A DNA stretch of 64,000 nucleotides, taken from Methanobacterium bryantii. Its GTDB lineage: Archaea > Methanobacteriota > Methanobacteria > Methanobacteriales > Methanobacteriaceae. The stretch spans positions 496,001 to 560,000 of the forward strand of contig NZ_LMVM01000012.1 of assembly GCF_002287175.1 (NCBI RefSeq). Direction: 5' to 3'. A model generated the notes under the pieces. That model had not been told where the DNA came from. It made no database searches and saw only the letters and a list, made by a program, of their open reading frames with translations. The position numbers and the translations under genes are program-made. Shown piece after piece: positions 1 to 8,934 of the stretch (positions are counted from its first letter, which is position 1; each line of letters begins with the position of its first letter).

Positions 1-258
1 GTCTTTTTTAAACTGCATGGCGGGAAATCCATGGAATTCAAAAAATTTAATAATGCCCGTTTTAATTCCATGATCTAGTTTCTCTACTTTCACGTGTAGG
101 AGCTCTTGAAGCTTTTTATCTAAAAAATTTTCTATAACCACTTTAGATTCCAGATCACATGTAGAACAATGAAAAAAAAAGTTGGTGAGGGAGTTATTCC
201 TCCTCCAATCTATGTTCATATTTTTATTGCAGTTGGGGCATTTGACTTCAGGTAAAAT
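1..258 (-). CDS. Zinc-ribbon protein, partial (continues beyond the window)
   Basis: An open frame of 86 codons runs from directly behind the TGA stop of the upstream CBS gene to the window edge. It begins ILPEVKCPNCNKNMN and carries a second pair CSTC about 18 residues later, so the visible part is a C4 zinc ribbon followed by a charged alpha/beta stretch I do not recognise. No ATG, GTG or TTG precedes the first CPNC. The codon right after the TGA is ATT, and a GGAGG inside the end of the CBS gene lies 8 nt before it, which suggests a rare ATT start. The frame is the same as that of the CBS gene, so a broken CBS-zinc ribbon fusion is the alternative. It would be the last visible gene of the queDE-CBS run. 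Confidence 0.6.
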   Translation of the reverse strand, partial: MLPEVKCPNCNKNMNIDWRRNNSLTNFFFHCSTCDLESKVVIENFLDKKLQELLHVKVEKLDHGIKTGIIKFFEFHGFPAMQFKKD

Positions 259-1083
259 TCAGTAAACCTCCTCTAATTCTGCAATAAAGTTCATAATGTC
301 TGTTTTAGTGATCATGCCTGTAATTTCCCCGTTGTCGTTTGTAACTGGTACTCCACTGAAGTCTTCATCTATCATAAAGGTTGAAGCATCGGCTATTGTT
401 TTTTCTTCATTGATGGTTCTTACATTTTGAGTCATTATATCTTCTACGATGAGATTCCTTATCCTTGCAGCTTGATACCTGTCAGGGACAATTTTTCTAA
501 AGGATATCATTGAATCTGCTATGTCTTTAGCAGTTAGAATTCCTTCAATTTCATCGCCGTTCATTACGGGCAGTCTTCCAATATCTTCATCAATTAGTAT
601 TCTTCTTGCATGAACCAGCCTATCTCCAGGATTTACAGTCATCACGTCTGTCTGCATCCTGTCTTTTATGTAAGTCTTATTGTAAGGTATTCCCTGGCAT
701 GTTTTAATGAAGTCAGTTTTTGTAATGATGCCTACGATTTCTACGTCGTCTATAATGGGTATTCCGCCAATTTTGTTTTCAATCATTATTTTGGCAGCTT
801 TTCCCAGATTTTCAGCAGCATTTAAAGTTATAGGATCTGGAGTCATAACTGTGGATACATGGAAATGTGAAGGGGGCATATTGCCATATCTGGATGAACC
901 AAGCCGTAATGCAATATCTTTTTCAGTTATAATTCCTACTAATTCTCTTTTATGGTCGTTGTTGGTGTTTATGACAGGCAGCCGTGAAATTTTATGTTTT
1001 TTCATGAGTTTTAATGCATCATTAAGGTTCTGGTCTTTATCTACTACAACAACTTTAGAACTCATTATATCTTTTATGTGCAT
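259..1083 (-). CDS. CBS-domain protein, four CBS motifs (array member 5)
   Basis: The protein of about 274 residues consists of four CBS motifs, that is two Bateman modules, and nothing else. Each motif shows the usual pattern of a V(I)DIM-type start, an RLPV or GIPI centre and a GIIT-K/E-x-D end. Such modules bind adenosine nucleotides such as AMP, ATP or S-adenosylmethionine and act as sensors, but no catalytic or DNA-binding domain is attached, so the ligand and partner are unknown. I place the start at the ATG at 1083, giving MHIKDIM, because GGAGTGA lies 5 nt before it. An in-frame GTG at 1092 overlaps that ribosome site and is less likely. It follows four related genes on the same strand. 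Confidence 0.85.
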   Translation of the reverse strand: MHIKDIMSSKVVVVDKDQNLNDALKLMKKHKISRLPVINTNNDHKRELVGIITEKDIALRLGSSRYGNMPPSHFHVSTVMTPDPITLNAAENLGKAAKIMIENKIGGIPIIDDVEIVGIITKTDFIKTCQGIPYNKTYIKDRMQTDVMTVNPGDRLVHARRILIDEDIGRLPVMNGDEIEGILTAKDIADSMISFRKIVPDRYQAARIRNLIVEDIMTQNVRTINEEKTIADASTFMIDEDFSGVPVTNDNGEITGMITKTDIMNFIAELEEVY

Positions 1084-1125
1084 ACTATTCACTCCGCTTT
1101 ACAAATATATAACTAAACTTAAGCT

Positions 1126-1968
1126 TTACTGAATCCCTTTAATTATATCTGTTTTTGTGATTATTCCAACAAGAGAATCGTCCTCAACAACAGGAAGATG
1201 ACTTATATAGTTGTTACACATCAATTGGGCAGCTTCTGCTGCATCTATATCTTTGCTGATTTTTACAACATCTTCGGTCATTATATCTTCTGCAGTTAAC
1301 ATGGATAGGTCTCTAGCTTTTCTTTTTTCTTCCCCTTCTACTCCCTGTCTTACAAAGTAGACCCTTTCAACACTCACACCGGTATCAGGATCATTTACCT
1401 CAGCAAAGGAGATATTAGCTGGAGTTATAATGCCTGCAATTTCATTATCAAACATTACAACAAGTCCATCTATGTTATTTTCATTCATAACGCTTATGAC
1501 GTGAGTTATAGTATGGTTTTGATTTACAGTTACCACATTTTCAGTCATAAGATCTGAAACTTTCCACCTGCTATTGAATTTGGATGCATAAAATTTCATG
1601 AGGTCAGTTTTTGTAATAATTCCTGCTAAACCTTCATCATCTACAACTGGAACTGAACTTATTTTATCCCTCAGCATGGTTTCAACGGCTTCTTTCAGGT
1701 CGCTGTCGGCATCTATTGTTATAAGGCCATTGCTCATAACTCTTCTGATGGATATTGTATCTATGGGCCTTCTTTTCCATGTAGGGCCATTTCCTCTTAA
1801 TTTACGTGTTAAATCTTTTTCTGTAACAATTCCGATTGGATTAGCATCTCTGTCTGTAACTATGACTCTGCTAACTCCGTGTTTTAGCATAATTTTCCTT
1901 GCGTGGGCTACCTGTTCAGTTTCCTGAATTAAAAATACTTCGTCATTCATTACATCTTTTACTAACAT
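1126..1968 (-). CDS. CBS-domain protein, four CBS motifs (array member 4)
   Basis: A 280-residue protein made of four CBS motifs. Motif starts are visible at MLVKDVMNDEV, IRRVMSNGL, VSDLMTENV and AEDIMTEDV, and the closing GIVTEKD, GIITKTD, GIITPAN and GIITKTD segments follow. The third motif has PAN in place of the usual K-x-D, so one nucleotide site may be altered. The second and third motifs are joined to the fourth through a charged linker with EGEEKRKARD. Function is inferred only as adenosine-nucleotide sensing. GGTGG precedes the ATG by about 4 nt. It lies 49 nt downstream of member 3 and 42 nt upstream of member 5 and is probably cotranscribed with them. Confidence 0.85.
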   Translation of the reverse strand: MLVKDVMNDEVFLIQETEQVAHARKIMLKHGVSRVIVTDRDANPIGIVTEKDLTRKLRGNGPTWKRRPIDTISIRRVMSNGLITIDADSDLKEAVETMLRDKISSVPVVDDEGLAGIITKTDLMKFYASKFNSRWKVSDLMTENVVTVNQNHTITHVISVMNENNIDGLVVMFDNEIAGIITPANISFAEVNDPDTGVSVERVYFVRQGVEGEEKRKARDLSMLTAEDIMTEDVVKISKDIDAAEAAQLMCNNYISHLPVVEDDSLVGIITKTDIIKGIQ

Positions 1969-2017
1969 TTTACCACCATGAAGCTATTAATCCTGTATTT
2001 ATAATGCGCTGAGAATT

Positions 2018-2959
2018 TCATCCGCTTATCGCCCTTAAAATATCGCTTTCTGTTATTATACCAATTAAATCACTATTTCTAACTACTGGGAGCCCTCCAA
2101 TACCTTTAGTCTCCATTATACTACATATTTCACCTAATCGTGTTTGGGAATTGGTAGTGACCACGTCGTTAATCATGATGTCTGAAAGTGTGGTATTCAG
2201 GATTTCTTCAGCATCATTTGTGACTAATTTTTCAAATGCAGTATTATTACCTAAGAATTTTAAGATGTCTGTTGAAGTAACAATTCCAACAAGCTTATCA
2301 TTTTCAGGGTGAGGTGTTTTTCGTTCTTCTCCAGTTACAGGGATTCTTCTAAGTTTATTTCTAACCATAATTTTAGATGCCCCTTCAATTCGGGTTCCAG
2401 GAGTGGTTGTTATAAGTGATGTTGTCATGAAATCTTCCACAACTTCATCAGTTAAGACTCCTGAGAGGAGAAATACAAAATCTCTTTCAGAAATTATTCC
2501 TACGATTTTTTCATCTGAATCTACTATTGGGAATGCACCGACTTTTTTTTCCAGCATTTTGGAAACTGCATTACCAATGGAGCTTTTATGACTTAAAACT
2601 TCTACCTTAGTTGTCATAATTTCCCTTACAGGGTCATTTATGGCGGATAAAAAATTACCGTCGTGTTTTTTTTCTAAAATTTGATACTTGTCTCCACCAC
2701 CTAAAAAGTCAAGTATATCCATGGCTGTCACGATTCCACGGATTTTTCCGGTCCCAGGGTCTGTAATTGGGAGCCTTCTAAATTTGTTTTTTACCATTAT
2801 TTCTGCGGATTCTTTGATTGTAGCGCTTTGAGGCACTGTTACTACTTCTCTTTTGGCGATGCTCATAATATCGCCTTCGTGTTCTGTTATATGGGTTTCA
2901 AACTCCAATGGAGCTCTTTCTCTAGATTTTACTATATTTATTAGTTCTTTTCTTCTCAT
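2018..2959 (-). CDS. CBS-domain protein, four CBS motifs (array member 3)
   Basis: A 313-residue protein with a basic N-terminal segment of about 30 residues (MRRKELINIVKSRERAP) followed by four CBS motifs. RRLPI, GAFPI, RRIPV and GGLPV mark the four cores. The family is often labelled IMP dehydrogenase-related because the CBS pair was first seen there, but no TIM-barrel catalytic domain is present. The basic leader is absent from the other members and could contact nucleic acid or a partner, which is only a guess. GAGGTG lies 5 nt before the ATG. About 85 nt of AT-rich DNA separates it from member 2, so a separate promoter there is possible. Confidence 0.85.
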   Translation of the reverse strand: MRRKELINIVKSRERAPLEFETHITEHEGDIMSIAKREVVTVPQSATIKESAEIMVKNKFRRLPITDPGTGKIRGIVTAMDILDFLGGGDKYQILEKKHDGNFLSAINDPVREIMTTKVEVLSHKSSIGNAVSKMLEKKVGAFPIVDSDEKIVGIISERDFVFLLSGVLTDEVVEDFMTTSLITTTPGTRIEGASKIMVRNKLRRIPVTGEERKTPHPENDKLVGIVTSTDILKFLGNNTAFEKLVTNDAEEILNTTLSDIMINDVVTTNSQTRLGEICSIMETKGIGGLPVVRNSDLIGIITESDILRAISG

Positions 2960-3044
2960 GAGTACACCTCATATGAAACTAAACCTGAAGTAATCTCTAA
3001 AAATAAATTTGAATTATTTAAATCATGTAAATAGTATTTTAAAA

Positions 3045-3857
3045 TCAATTTATATACGACCCCAAAACATCTTCCCTTGTTATTATTCCAACAAGTTCTG
3101 CTTCTCTTACTCTTTCGGGTTCTTTTTTAATGTGTACTGGATGATCAACTACAGGTAATCTTCCAATATTATATTTAACCATCAATTTTGCAGCCTCTTT
3201 AATGTCCTTATCTTCGGTGATGACTACGGGAGGGGTTTTCATAATACTTTCTACCTTTGTGGGCTTTTTAACTCCCCCTTCTTTAGAAAGTCTTACATGG
3301 CCTGAGTTTATAATGTCTTTTCTGGTTATCATGCCTATTATTTTCTTCTTTTTAATTACTGGGAGCCCAGAAAATCCAGTATCGTCCATTTTATCCCATA
3401 CTTTTGATAAAGGATCATCATATTTGCATGTAACAACATTTCGTGTTGTTGATTCGCCTACATTCTGCTTTTTAGGCTTTACTTCTCTATCTAATAAATT
3501 TTCAAGAATATCAGCTACACTTATCATTCCCACAACAGTCATATCATCATCTGATTTAACAACAGGTGCTTGGATAATATCTGCATTTATTATTTGTTTT
3601 CCAATTTCGTTAATATCTACTTCCGGTGTTGTAATGACCTTGGGGTGTTCCATAATCCCGCGGGCTTCAATATTTGATTTTGTTGCAGAGATGCGCATCA
3701 TGTCTCCACGAGTTATTGTTCCTTCTAAATGCTTTCCAGAGACTACAGGAACACATCTAAAGCTTTCATCTCTTAATATAGATCTAACCTTAGTAACACT
3801 CGTATTTACAGAAACTGTGACAGGATTAGGTGTCATAACATCTCCAACATTGTTCAA
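3045..3857 (-). CDS. CBS-domain protein, four CBS motifs (array member 2)
   Basis: A 270-residue protein with four CBS motifs. The start is TTG at 3857: AAGGTGA lies 5 nt upstream, and the TTG overlaps the TGA stop of member 1 (TTGA), which implies translational coupling. The N-terminus NNVGDVMTPNPVTV is already the first CBS strand, so a later ATG would cut into the domain. The CBS cores are RCVPV, IQAPV, SGLPV and GRLPV. The last motif carries an inserted loop with VHIKKEPERVREAE before GIITRED. As in the neighbours, no effector domain is present, and the ligand cannot be told from sequence. Confidence 0.85.
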   Translation of the reverse strand: MNNVGDVMTPNPVTVSVNTSVTKVRSILRDESFRCVPVVSGKHLEGTITRGDMMRISATKSNIEARGIMEHPKVITTPEVDINEIGKQIINADIIQAPVVKSDDDMTVVGMISVADILENLLDREVKPKKQNVGESTTRNVVTCKYDDPLSKVWDKMDDTGFSGLPVIKKKKIIGMITRKDIINSGHVRLSKEGGVKKPTKVESIMKTPPVVITEDKDIKEAAKLMVKYNIGRLPVVDHPVHIKKEPERVREAELVGIITREDVLGSYIN

Positions 3858-4429
3858 ATTAAATCACCTTCTAAATCTTCTTTACAGTCTTCACAAACAA
3901 ATTTTCCATCAATTTCGTCTAAATCATCCATAAAGTTTCCACATGCCTCACAAACTCCAGGTACTGGTGGATTTATATTTTCATGATCCATCTGATTTTT
4001 TTGGTTTTCCATCCTTGCATTTTCAACAAGAATTTCAGTCAGTTCTGGAGAAACGGCCATTATGTCTTTTGCAGTTAATATACCTTTAAGAACTCCATCT
4101 TTTACCACAGCTAACCGTCTTATGTTCATTTTTGACATGAATCGAGCAGCTTCATTTAATTCTCTTCCGGGGTCGATTTTTATAAGGTTTTTAGTCATTA
4201 TTGCATCGATGGATATCTCACTGGCTTTGATATCATGGGCAACAACTTTGTTGATGATATCTGTTTCTGTAACTATTCCTTCTGGTTCGTTGTTGTTTTT
4301 TACTATTAAACAACCCACTTCATTCTGGCTCATTAAATAGGCAGCATCTGCAGCGCTGTTTTCAGAACTTACGGTGACTACATTTGATGTCATTGCATCA
4401 TTTACTGTGACTTTTGTTTCCATTTCCAT
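3854..4429 (-). CDS. CBS pair with C-terminal zinc ribbon (array member 1)
   Basis: A 191-residue protein with one CBS pair (residues about 8-125) and a C-terminal zinc ribbon of the form CEACG-x12-CEDC. The CBS cores are GCLIV and RRLAV. CBS-zinc ribbon fusions are a known archaeal architecture, where the ribbon is thought to mediate contact with nucleic acid or protein. This is the only complete member of the array with a ribbon, and the partial gene at the window start carries another ribbon directly behind member 5. AAGGTG lies 7 nt before the ATG. The gene begins 11 nt after queE and its stop overlaps the start of member 2, so it links the queuosine-type genes and the CBS array into one transcript. 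Confidence 0.88.
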   Translation of the reverse strand: MEMETKVTVNDAMTSNVVTVSSENSAADAAYLMSQNEVGCLIVKNNNEPEGIVTETDIINKVVAHDIKASEISIDAIMTKNLIKIDPGRELNEAARFMSKMNIRRLAVVKDGVLKGILTAKDIMAVSPELTEILVENARMENQKNQMDHENINPPVPGVCEACGNFMDDLDEIDGKFVCEDCKEDLEGDLI

Positions 4430-4440
4430 TTTTAAACACC

Positions 4441-5142
4441 TTAACGTACTTTCAGAAGTTTATGAACTTGAGGTATTGTGAGTACATCTAAATAGTTTCC
4501 TACCGCTTCAGAGAATTCAAATAATTTTTCATTGTTCTTTATCCAGTGATTGAGGGGATATGCGGGTTGAATAACCATTGATAACTTGGAAGCATCTGAA
4601 ATTTCATCAAGTATCCTTGAAGCTATCAGTTTTATTGCATCAACTTTTGTAGAGGGCAGTATAACTATCTTACAATATATATTTGTTTTATTATCTATTA
4701 ATAGATTTAGTGATTTTAATTCATCTTTAAATAGGTTATCCCAATTAGAAGTTGAACGATGCTCCGGTAATTTAATGTCTAAAGAAGCATATTTGATCAA
4801 CTCTGCTATTTTCTCCATTTCGTCGGGTAATGAACCATTTGTTTCCAGCAGGCAGTTAAAATCATATTTTTCTAAAAATGATCTTATAAAATCTGCATGT
4901 AGTAATGGCTCTCCTCCTGTTAAAGAAATAGAATGAAAATCAGGAGTTATTAAATTATTTACAGAATTAAAAAGTTGTTCTTCTGAAAAAGAGGATCCAC
5001 TTGTAGGATCTAATCCTTGTGGGGTATCACAGTAATTGCAGTGAAGATTACATCCAGAAAATCTTACAAAAATTTGCCTTCTTCCAATTAGTTTGCCTTC
5101 ACCCTGAATGCTTGAGAAAATCTCATTTATATGGGCTTTCAT
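4441..5142 (-). CDS. queE: 7-carboxy-7-deazaguanine synthase (radical SAM)
   Basis: A 233-residue radical SAM enzyme. QueE rearranges 6-carboxy-5,6,7,8-tetrahydropterin to 7-carboxy-7-deazaguanine on the path to preQ0, which archaea use for archaeosine at position 15 of tRNA. The cluster motif C31-x3-C35-x2-C38 is followed by D39, the SAM motif TGGEPL is at 75-80, and the N-terminal NEIFSSIQGEG is typical of the family. The length is close to the usual 210-240. It lies 26 nt downstream of queD and 11 nt upstream of the CBS array. Confidence is high because the substrate-supplying gene is adjacent. Confidence 0.95.
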   Translation of the reverse strand: MKAHINEIFSSIQGEGKLIGRRQIFVRFSGCNLHCNYCDTPQGLDPTSGSSFSEEQLFNSVNNLITPDFHSISLTGGEPLLHADFIRSFLEKYDFNCLLETNGSLPDEMEKIAELIKYASLDIKLPEHRSTSNWDNLFKDELKSLNLLIDNKTNIYCKIVILPSTKVDAIKLIASRILDEISDASKLSMVIQPAYPLNHWIKNNEKLFEFSEAVGNYLDVLTIPQVHKLLKVR

Positions 5143-5168
5143 TTATGGTCACCACATTAGATATGTAG

Positions 5169-5651
5169 TTATTCACATGTCTGGAAGTAGGCACCTTGTC
5201 CAATGCCTTCGTTTACACAAATTTGAACACTTGAGACACTATTATTTGATGCCTTTAAGTATTTAAATGTTTCTTCGGCAAAGTATTCCGCCAGATCTTC
5301 TGCAGAGGTTGATTTGAGCTCTAAAAGGTAACAATCTTCCAGAGGAAGTTTGTATTCTTTCTCACCTATTTTAAATTCTACAGATTTGTCATCTTTATGT
5401 GTAAATTCAATAACGTCGCTGTTGCATGGAATTAAAACCTTATGGTCAAATTTTGAGCAAATTTCTCTCACTATTTTTTTTGCCTGTTTAAAATCAACCA
5501 CAAATCCGAATTCTCCACTTCTTTCTCCTTCTACAGTTAGATCAACGATGTAAGAATGTCCGTGTATTCCACCGCATGATTCATGTAAAGGGATCATGTG
5601 TGCTGATGAGAATCTTAAGTTAGCGTGTATTCCATTAATCTCTATTTTCAT
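5169..5651 (-). CDS. queD: 6-carboxytetrahydropterin synthase (PTPS family)
   Basis: A 160-residue member of the 6-pyruvoyl tetrahydropterin synthase family. The zinc-binding histidines H18, H30 and H32 (GIHGHSY) and the catalytic C26 are present, as is the FSSAHMI strand. In this context it should convert 7,8-dihydroneopterin triphosphate to 6-carboxytetrahydropterin for QueE. It is longer than many bacterial QueD proteins because of an inserted segment around residues 85-110. GAGG lies 8 nt before the ATG. It is first in the operon and is preceded by 239 nt of very AT-rich DNA that should hold the promoter. Confidence 0.92.
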   Translation of the reverse strand: MKIEINGIHANLRFSSAHMIPLHESCGGIHGHSYIVDLTVEGERSGEFGFVVDFKQAKKIVREICSKFDHKVLIPCNSDVIEFTHKDDKSVEFKIGEKEYKLPLEDCYLLELKSTSAEDLAEYFAEETFKYLKASNNSVSSVQICVNEGIGQGAYFQTCE

Positions 5652-5890
5652 TATAATGTCCTCTTAAGTAATTTAAATTAAATGTATTAATTTTAAATGA
5701 TTTATTTGATTAAATATACTGTTATGCTCTTAATTATGTTATTTAAACTTATTAAATGTATTTAATACTCTTAAATTTAATATTATGTAATGCAATTTTT
5801 ATATAACTCATTTTTAAGTAATAAATTAAGCTGGTTAATACCATGCTTAATTAATGCATGATTTTTGCTGGATCAAAAATATTATCATAT

Positions 5891-6463
5891 TTAGAATACT
5901 CTGGTCTTTGTGATATCTTCTTCAATAGATTCAATTTCATTAATATAACTTTCGCATATTTTATCAATCAGCTTATCTATTTTTTCATCATCCATATCTT
6001 CCAGGCATTCACAAAGTCCTATTGTTTCTATATCATCTGGAGTGCCTTTATTTATAATATTCATCCCGAAATGTATTTTCATGCTGCTGTTGGAGCATGT
6101 AGCTATGGAAATACTGAGCTTTTTACCTTCAAAATAGATGTCATCCCCTTCACGGGTTGTATTAATACCTAATTCACTTAAAACATCTTTAGTTATCATT
6201 ACAAGTATCCTTTGCCTGTGGTAACATGTCTTCAAGTCTGCAGGCTGGCGGTCAAAATGTTCCACTATAAAGTGCATCATTTTATCAGCTTTTATTTCAA
6301 GGCCCACATCTTCGTAGTCTATGAGTTCTTCAGGTTCGATATTTAGAGGACCTATCCATGCTACAATACTTGATCCTTTAACTTTATGTTCTGTAAATGC
6401 CCAAAATGGTTGAATTGGGCTCCCATCATAAATTAAGCCTTTTTCTAACTTTTCATATTTCAT
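5891..6463 (-). CDS. DUF366 family protein
   Basis: A 190-residue protein that I recognise as the archaeal DUF366 family by its N-terminus MKYEKLEKGLIYDGSPIQPFW and the central MMHFIVEHFD and CYHRQRIL stretches. The middle of the family resembles a small alpha/beta enzyme, but I know no assigned activity. H and R residues in CYHRQR and the conserved HFG are candidates for an active site, which is inference. The C-terminus is acidic and helical. AGTGA lies 5 nt before the ATG. It sits 42 nt after the PPC-domain gene on the same strand. Confidence 0.75.
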   Translation of the reverse strand: MKYEKLEKGLIYDGSPIQPFWAFTEHKVKGSSIVAWIGPLNIEPEELIDYEDVGLEIKADKMMHFIVEHFDRQPADLKTCYHRQRILVMITKDVLSELGINTTREGDDIYFEGKKLSISIATCSNSSMKIHFGMNIINKGTPDDIETIGLCECLEDMDDEKIDKLIDKICESYINEIESIEEDITKTRVF

Positions 6464-6505
6464 GATTTCACTTTATCTTAATTGTTAATGTATATGCTCT
6501 TTTGT

Positions 6506-6886
6506 TTAATCATCAATAATTAACTCTTTATAACCTGTTTCTGGGTCAAATACTCTTATAAGAGTTTTATCTGATTTCAAGATACCAATTTCTGCAGTGG
6601 TATTGATTATACAACCATCACTTAGATGGCCTCCAAATACATGTCCTTCTGCATCTGAAATTGATATATGTACATGAATTCCATCTGCTGAAATGGTACC
6701 TTCAGCTGATACAATCTCAAATGGACCAGTAAATGTCTTATAATTACCATCTGCCATTCTTAACGTGGCTGAATTTAGACTGCCGACCATGCAGATTATA
6801 ATGCCTGATTTGATTCCATTCTGCTTGGATATATTAATAATGCCTTTTTTAAGGTCTTCTTGAGGTTTTAGTCTTGAGATTATCAT
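6506..6886 (-). CDS. PPC/DUF296-domain protein
   Basis: A 126-residue single-domain protein of the PPC (plant and prokaryote conserved, DUF296) family. Diagnostic segments are RLKPQEDL near the N-terminus, MVGSLNSATLRM, and GIHVHISISDAEGHVFGGHL. In plants the domain is fused to AT-hooks; stand-alone prokaryotic copies form trimers with a conserved histidine cluster, which corresponds to the HVH and GGH positions here. The molecular role in archaea is unknown. No ribosome site precedes the ATG, while a TATA-like CATTATAAATTAG lies about 20 nt upstream, so the transcript may be leaderless. Confidence 0.85.
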   Translation of the reverse strand: MIISRLKPQEDLKKGIINISKQNGIKSGIIICMVGSLNSATLRMADGNYKTFTGPFEIVSAEGTISADGIHVHISISDAEGHVFGGHLSDGCIINTTAEIGILKSDKTLIRVFDPETGYKELIIDD

Positions 6887-7002
6887 AATTTACAAATCTA
6901 ATTTATAATGGTAATGAATTAAATTTATTATTGTCAAGTTTTAGAAAACAAAAATAAACTCCTAAAATCATAGATTAAGTAATTTAAACACTTAATTATT
7001 TA

Positions 7003-7752
7003 TTAATGGTGTGATATAACCTTTTCTTTATCAAGATTTGACATCAAATAAAAGATTAATCCAAATAACGCAATGGATATGACAATACTAAAAAGTACTA
7101 TCCGCCAATTTGTTAGGGGTTCTGTGTTTGTAGGCGTCAAAAAACTGCGGGATATAAAAAATATACATATGAATGCTGCAATTGCTATGAAAAATAGCAA
7201 TTCCATTATTCTTTGCCAACTAACGAATCTTAAAATAGCCCAACCTGTGAATGCTGCATAAAGTATGGGAGTGATCGGAGCAACAAAGATTATCATTACC
7301 CATGAGGCTGTTGATGGAATGAGAATTGAACTTGAGTCGCCTAAAATCATCCATATCAAAGAAAAAGTAAGTATAGTGAGTATAGCTAAAGGATAACTGA
7401 GTAAAAAAATTGCAACTATTTTGCCTGCCCAAACAGTAGTTAATTTAACAGGGGTGGTTAATATTGTTTCAAATTTTCTAAACAATTTTTCATCAGCAAA
7501 TTTCTCTTTAACAAATTGTTCATTAAACAACCACATTGCAAATGCAGGTAATATGATCAAAAATATTTCTAAACCAAAGTTTTTCATAACATTTGAGTCT
7601 TGAATTGGTGATTGATTAATAATAGAATAAAAAAGATAAACTCCTATGCATGAAAAAAAGACAGAATATACAATTAATCCTCCCCAATAATTTTTACGCT
7701 CTAAAACTTCAGTTATTTCCTTTAAGATAATTGTTATTAATTGTAGATTCAT
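7003..7752 (-). CDS. ABC-2 type transporter permease
   Basis: A 249-residue membrane protein with about six hydrophobic segments, matching the ABC-2 permease plan. After a short cytosolic start (MNLQLITIILKEITEV) the helices lie at roughly residues 25-47, 62-85, 110-135, 145-170, 180-200 and 222-242. The start is the ATG at 7752 because AGGTGA lies 5 nt before it; an upstream in-frame TTG lies before that site. It begins 4 nt after the stop of the ATPase gene, so the two form one export system. The substrate cannot be deduced; this class exports lipids, peptides or drugs, or drives Na+ efflux. Confidence 0.85.
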   Translation of the reverse strand: MNLQLITIILKEITEVLERKNYWGGLIVYSVFFSCIGVYLFYSIINQSPIQDSNVMKNFGLEIFLIILPAFAMWLFNEQFVKEKFADEKLFRKFETILTTPVKLTTVWAGKIVAIFLLSYPLAILTILTFSLIWMILGDSSSILIPSTASWVMIIFVAPITPILYAAFTGWAILRFVSWQRIMELLFFIAIAAFICIFFISRSFLTPTNTEPLTNWRIVLFSIVISIALFGLIFYLMSNLDKEKVISHH

Positions 7753-7756
7753 TTTT

Positions 7757-8683
7757 TCACCTGTTATTATCTGCAACCAAATTTAAATAAGCTTCTTCAA
7801 GGGAAGATTCAGATTTCCAAGTATCAACTATTTTTTGAGGATTTATTATTTCAAAAATGTTCAAGTCTTTTTTTGGATAAAAAGAAATTACCTGGCCATC
7901 TATTTTAATATTATATCCAAAATTTTGCAATTTTTTGGCGAATATTTGGGTATCTTCTACAGATATCAGACGTACCTGCAGTTTACGTGCTCCAAATGTG
8001 CTAAGAATATCATTCAAAGCACCATATGAGATCACTTCTCCTTTATTTAATATGGCAATGTTTGAGCAGGTTTTTTGCATTTCATCTAAGTCGTGAGAAG
8101 AAAAAAAGATAGTTTTATCATTTTGTGTTAACTCTTTCATCATTTCTCTAATTAAATACCGTGATTCTGGATCAACTCCAGAAGTTGGTTCATCTAATAT
8201 TAAAATTTGAGGATCGGATACTAAAGCTCTTGCAAAAGCTAACCTTTTGCGCATACCATGTGAATATTTTTCAACTTGGACATTAGCCCATTTAGATAGG
8301 TTCATAGCGCCAATTACCTCGTTTGCAGATTTTCTTGCTCTTTGATTATTCATATTGTGCAGGTTGGCCCAAAAAAGGATATTCTGCAGCCCTGTTAATT
8401 TTTCATATAGTCCATCTATTTCTAGCATGGCCCCCACGAGATTTCTCATCTGCATTACATTATTGTTATTAATGTATGGATTTTGTTCTAATACTCTGAC
8501 ATCTCCTGAAGATGGTTTAATAAGACCTAAAATTAGTTTTATAGTGGTAGTTTTCCCTGAACCATTAGGACCAAGATATCCAAATATCTGTCCCTTTTTG
8601 ACCTTGAATGAAATTCCATTTAGTGCTTTGAAGTCCCCATAAAGCTTATGGACATTATTCAAGCTCAGAACTATCTCTGACAA
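7757..8683 (-). CDS. ABC transporter ATP-binding protein (ABC-2 class)
   Basis: A 308-residue ATPase of the CcmA/NatA-like class. The Walker A motif GPNGSGKT is at 38-45, the signature is the variant YSHGMRKR at 140-147, Walker B ILILDEPTSGVD ends near 171, and the switch SSHD is near 193. An extra C-terminal domain of about 95 residues follows, as in many exporters of this class. The start codon is TTG with AAAGGAGG about 9 nt upstream. It is the first gene of a two-gene transcript with the permease. A TATA-like AAAATATATATG at about 8729-8740 fits a promoter for it. Confidence 0.92.
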   Translation of the reverse strand: MSEIVLSLNNVHKLYGDFKALNGISFKVKKGQIFGYLGPNGSGKTTTIKLILGLIKPSSGDVRVLEQNPYINNNNVMQMRNLVGAMLEIDGLYEKLTGLQNILFWANLHNMNNQRARKSANEVIGAMNLSKWANVQVEKYSHGMRKRLAFARALVSDPQILILDEPTSGVDPESRYLIREMMKELTQNDKTIFFSSHDLDEMQKTCSNIAILNKGEVISYGALNDILSTFGARKLQVRLISVEDTQIFAKKLQNFGYNIKIDGQVISFYPKKDLNIFEIINPQKIVDTWKSESSLEEAYLNLVADNNR

Positions 8684-8934
8684 TCTTTTGGGCCTCCTTT
8701 GAGATTAGTAATTAATAAAATAAGCAAACATATATATTTTATTATACTAATAAATTAAGTTAATACTAATTTTGTTCTAAAATAGATAAAACAAAAATTT
8801 AAGAACCTAATCTCAAAAATAATGTAAATTTAAAACAGTTTTAATATGTAAAATTAGTTTAAGTTTGGGATACAATTCATTTTTTCGAGATAAAGTGGTT
8901 ATATTTATAATGCTTTAATTAATTAAATAAACTT

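Noticed and set aside
3202..3933. Long plus-strand frame of 243 codons opposite the CBS array
   Set aside because: It lies antisense to clear CBS genes, has atypical composition and no ribosome site.
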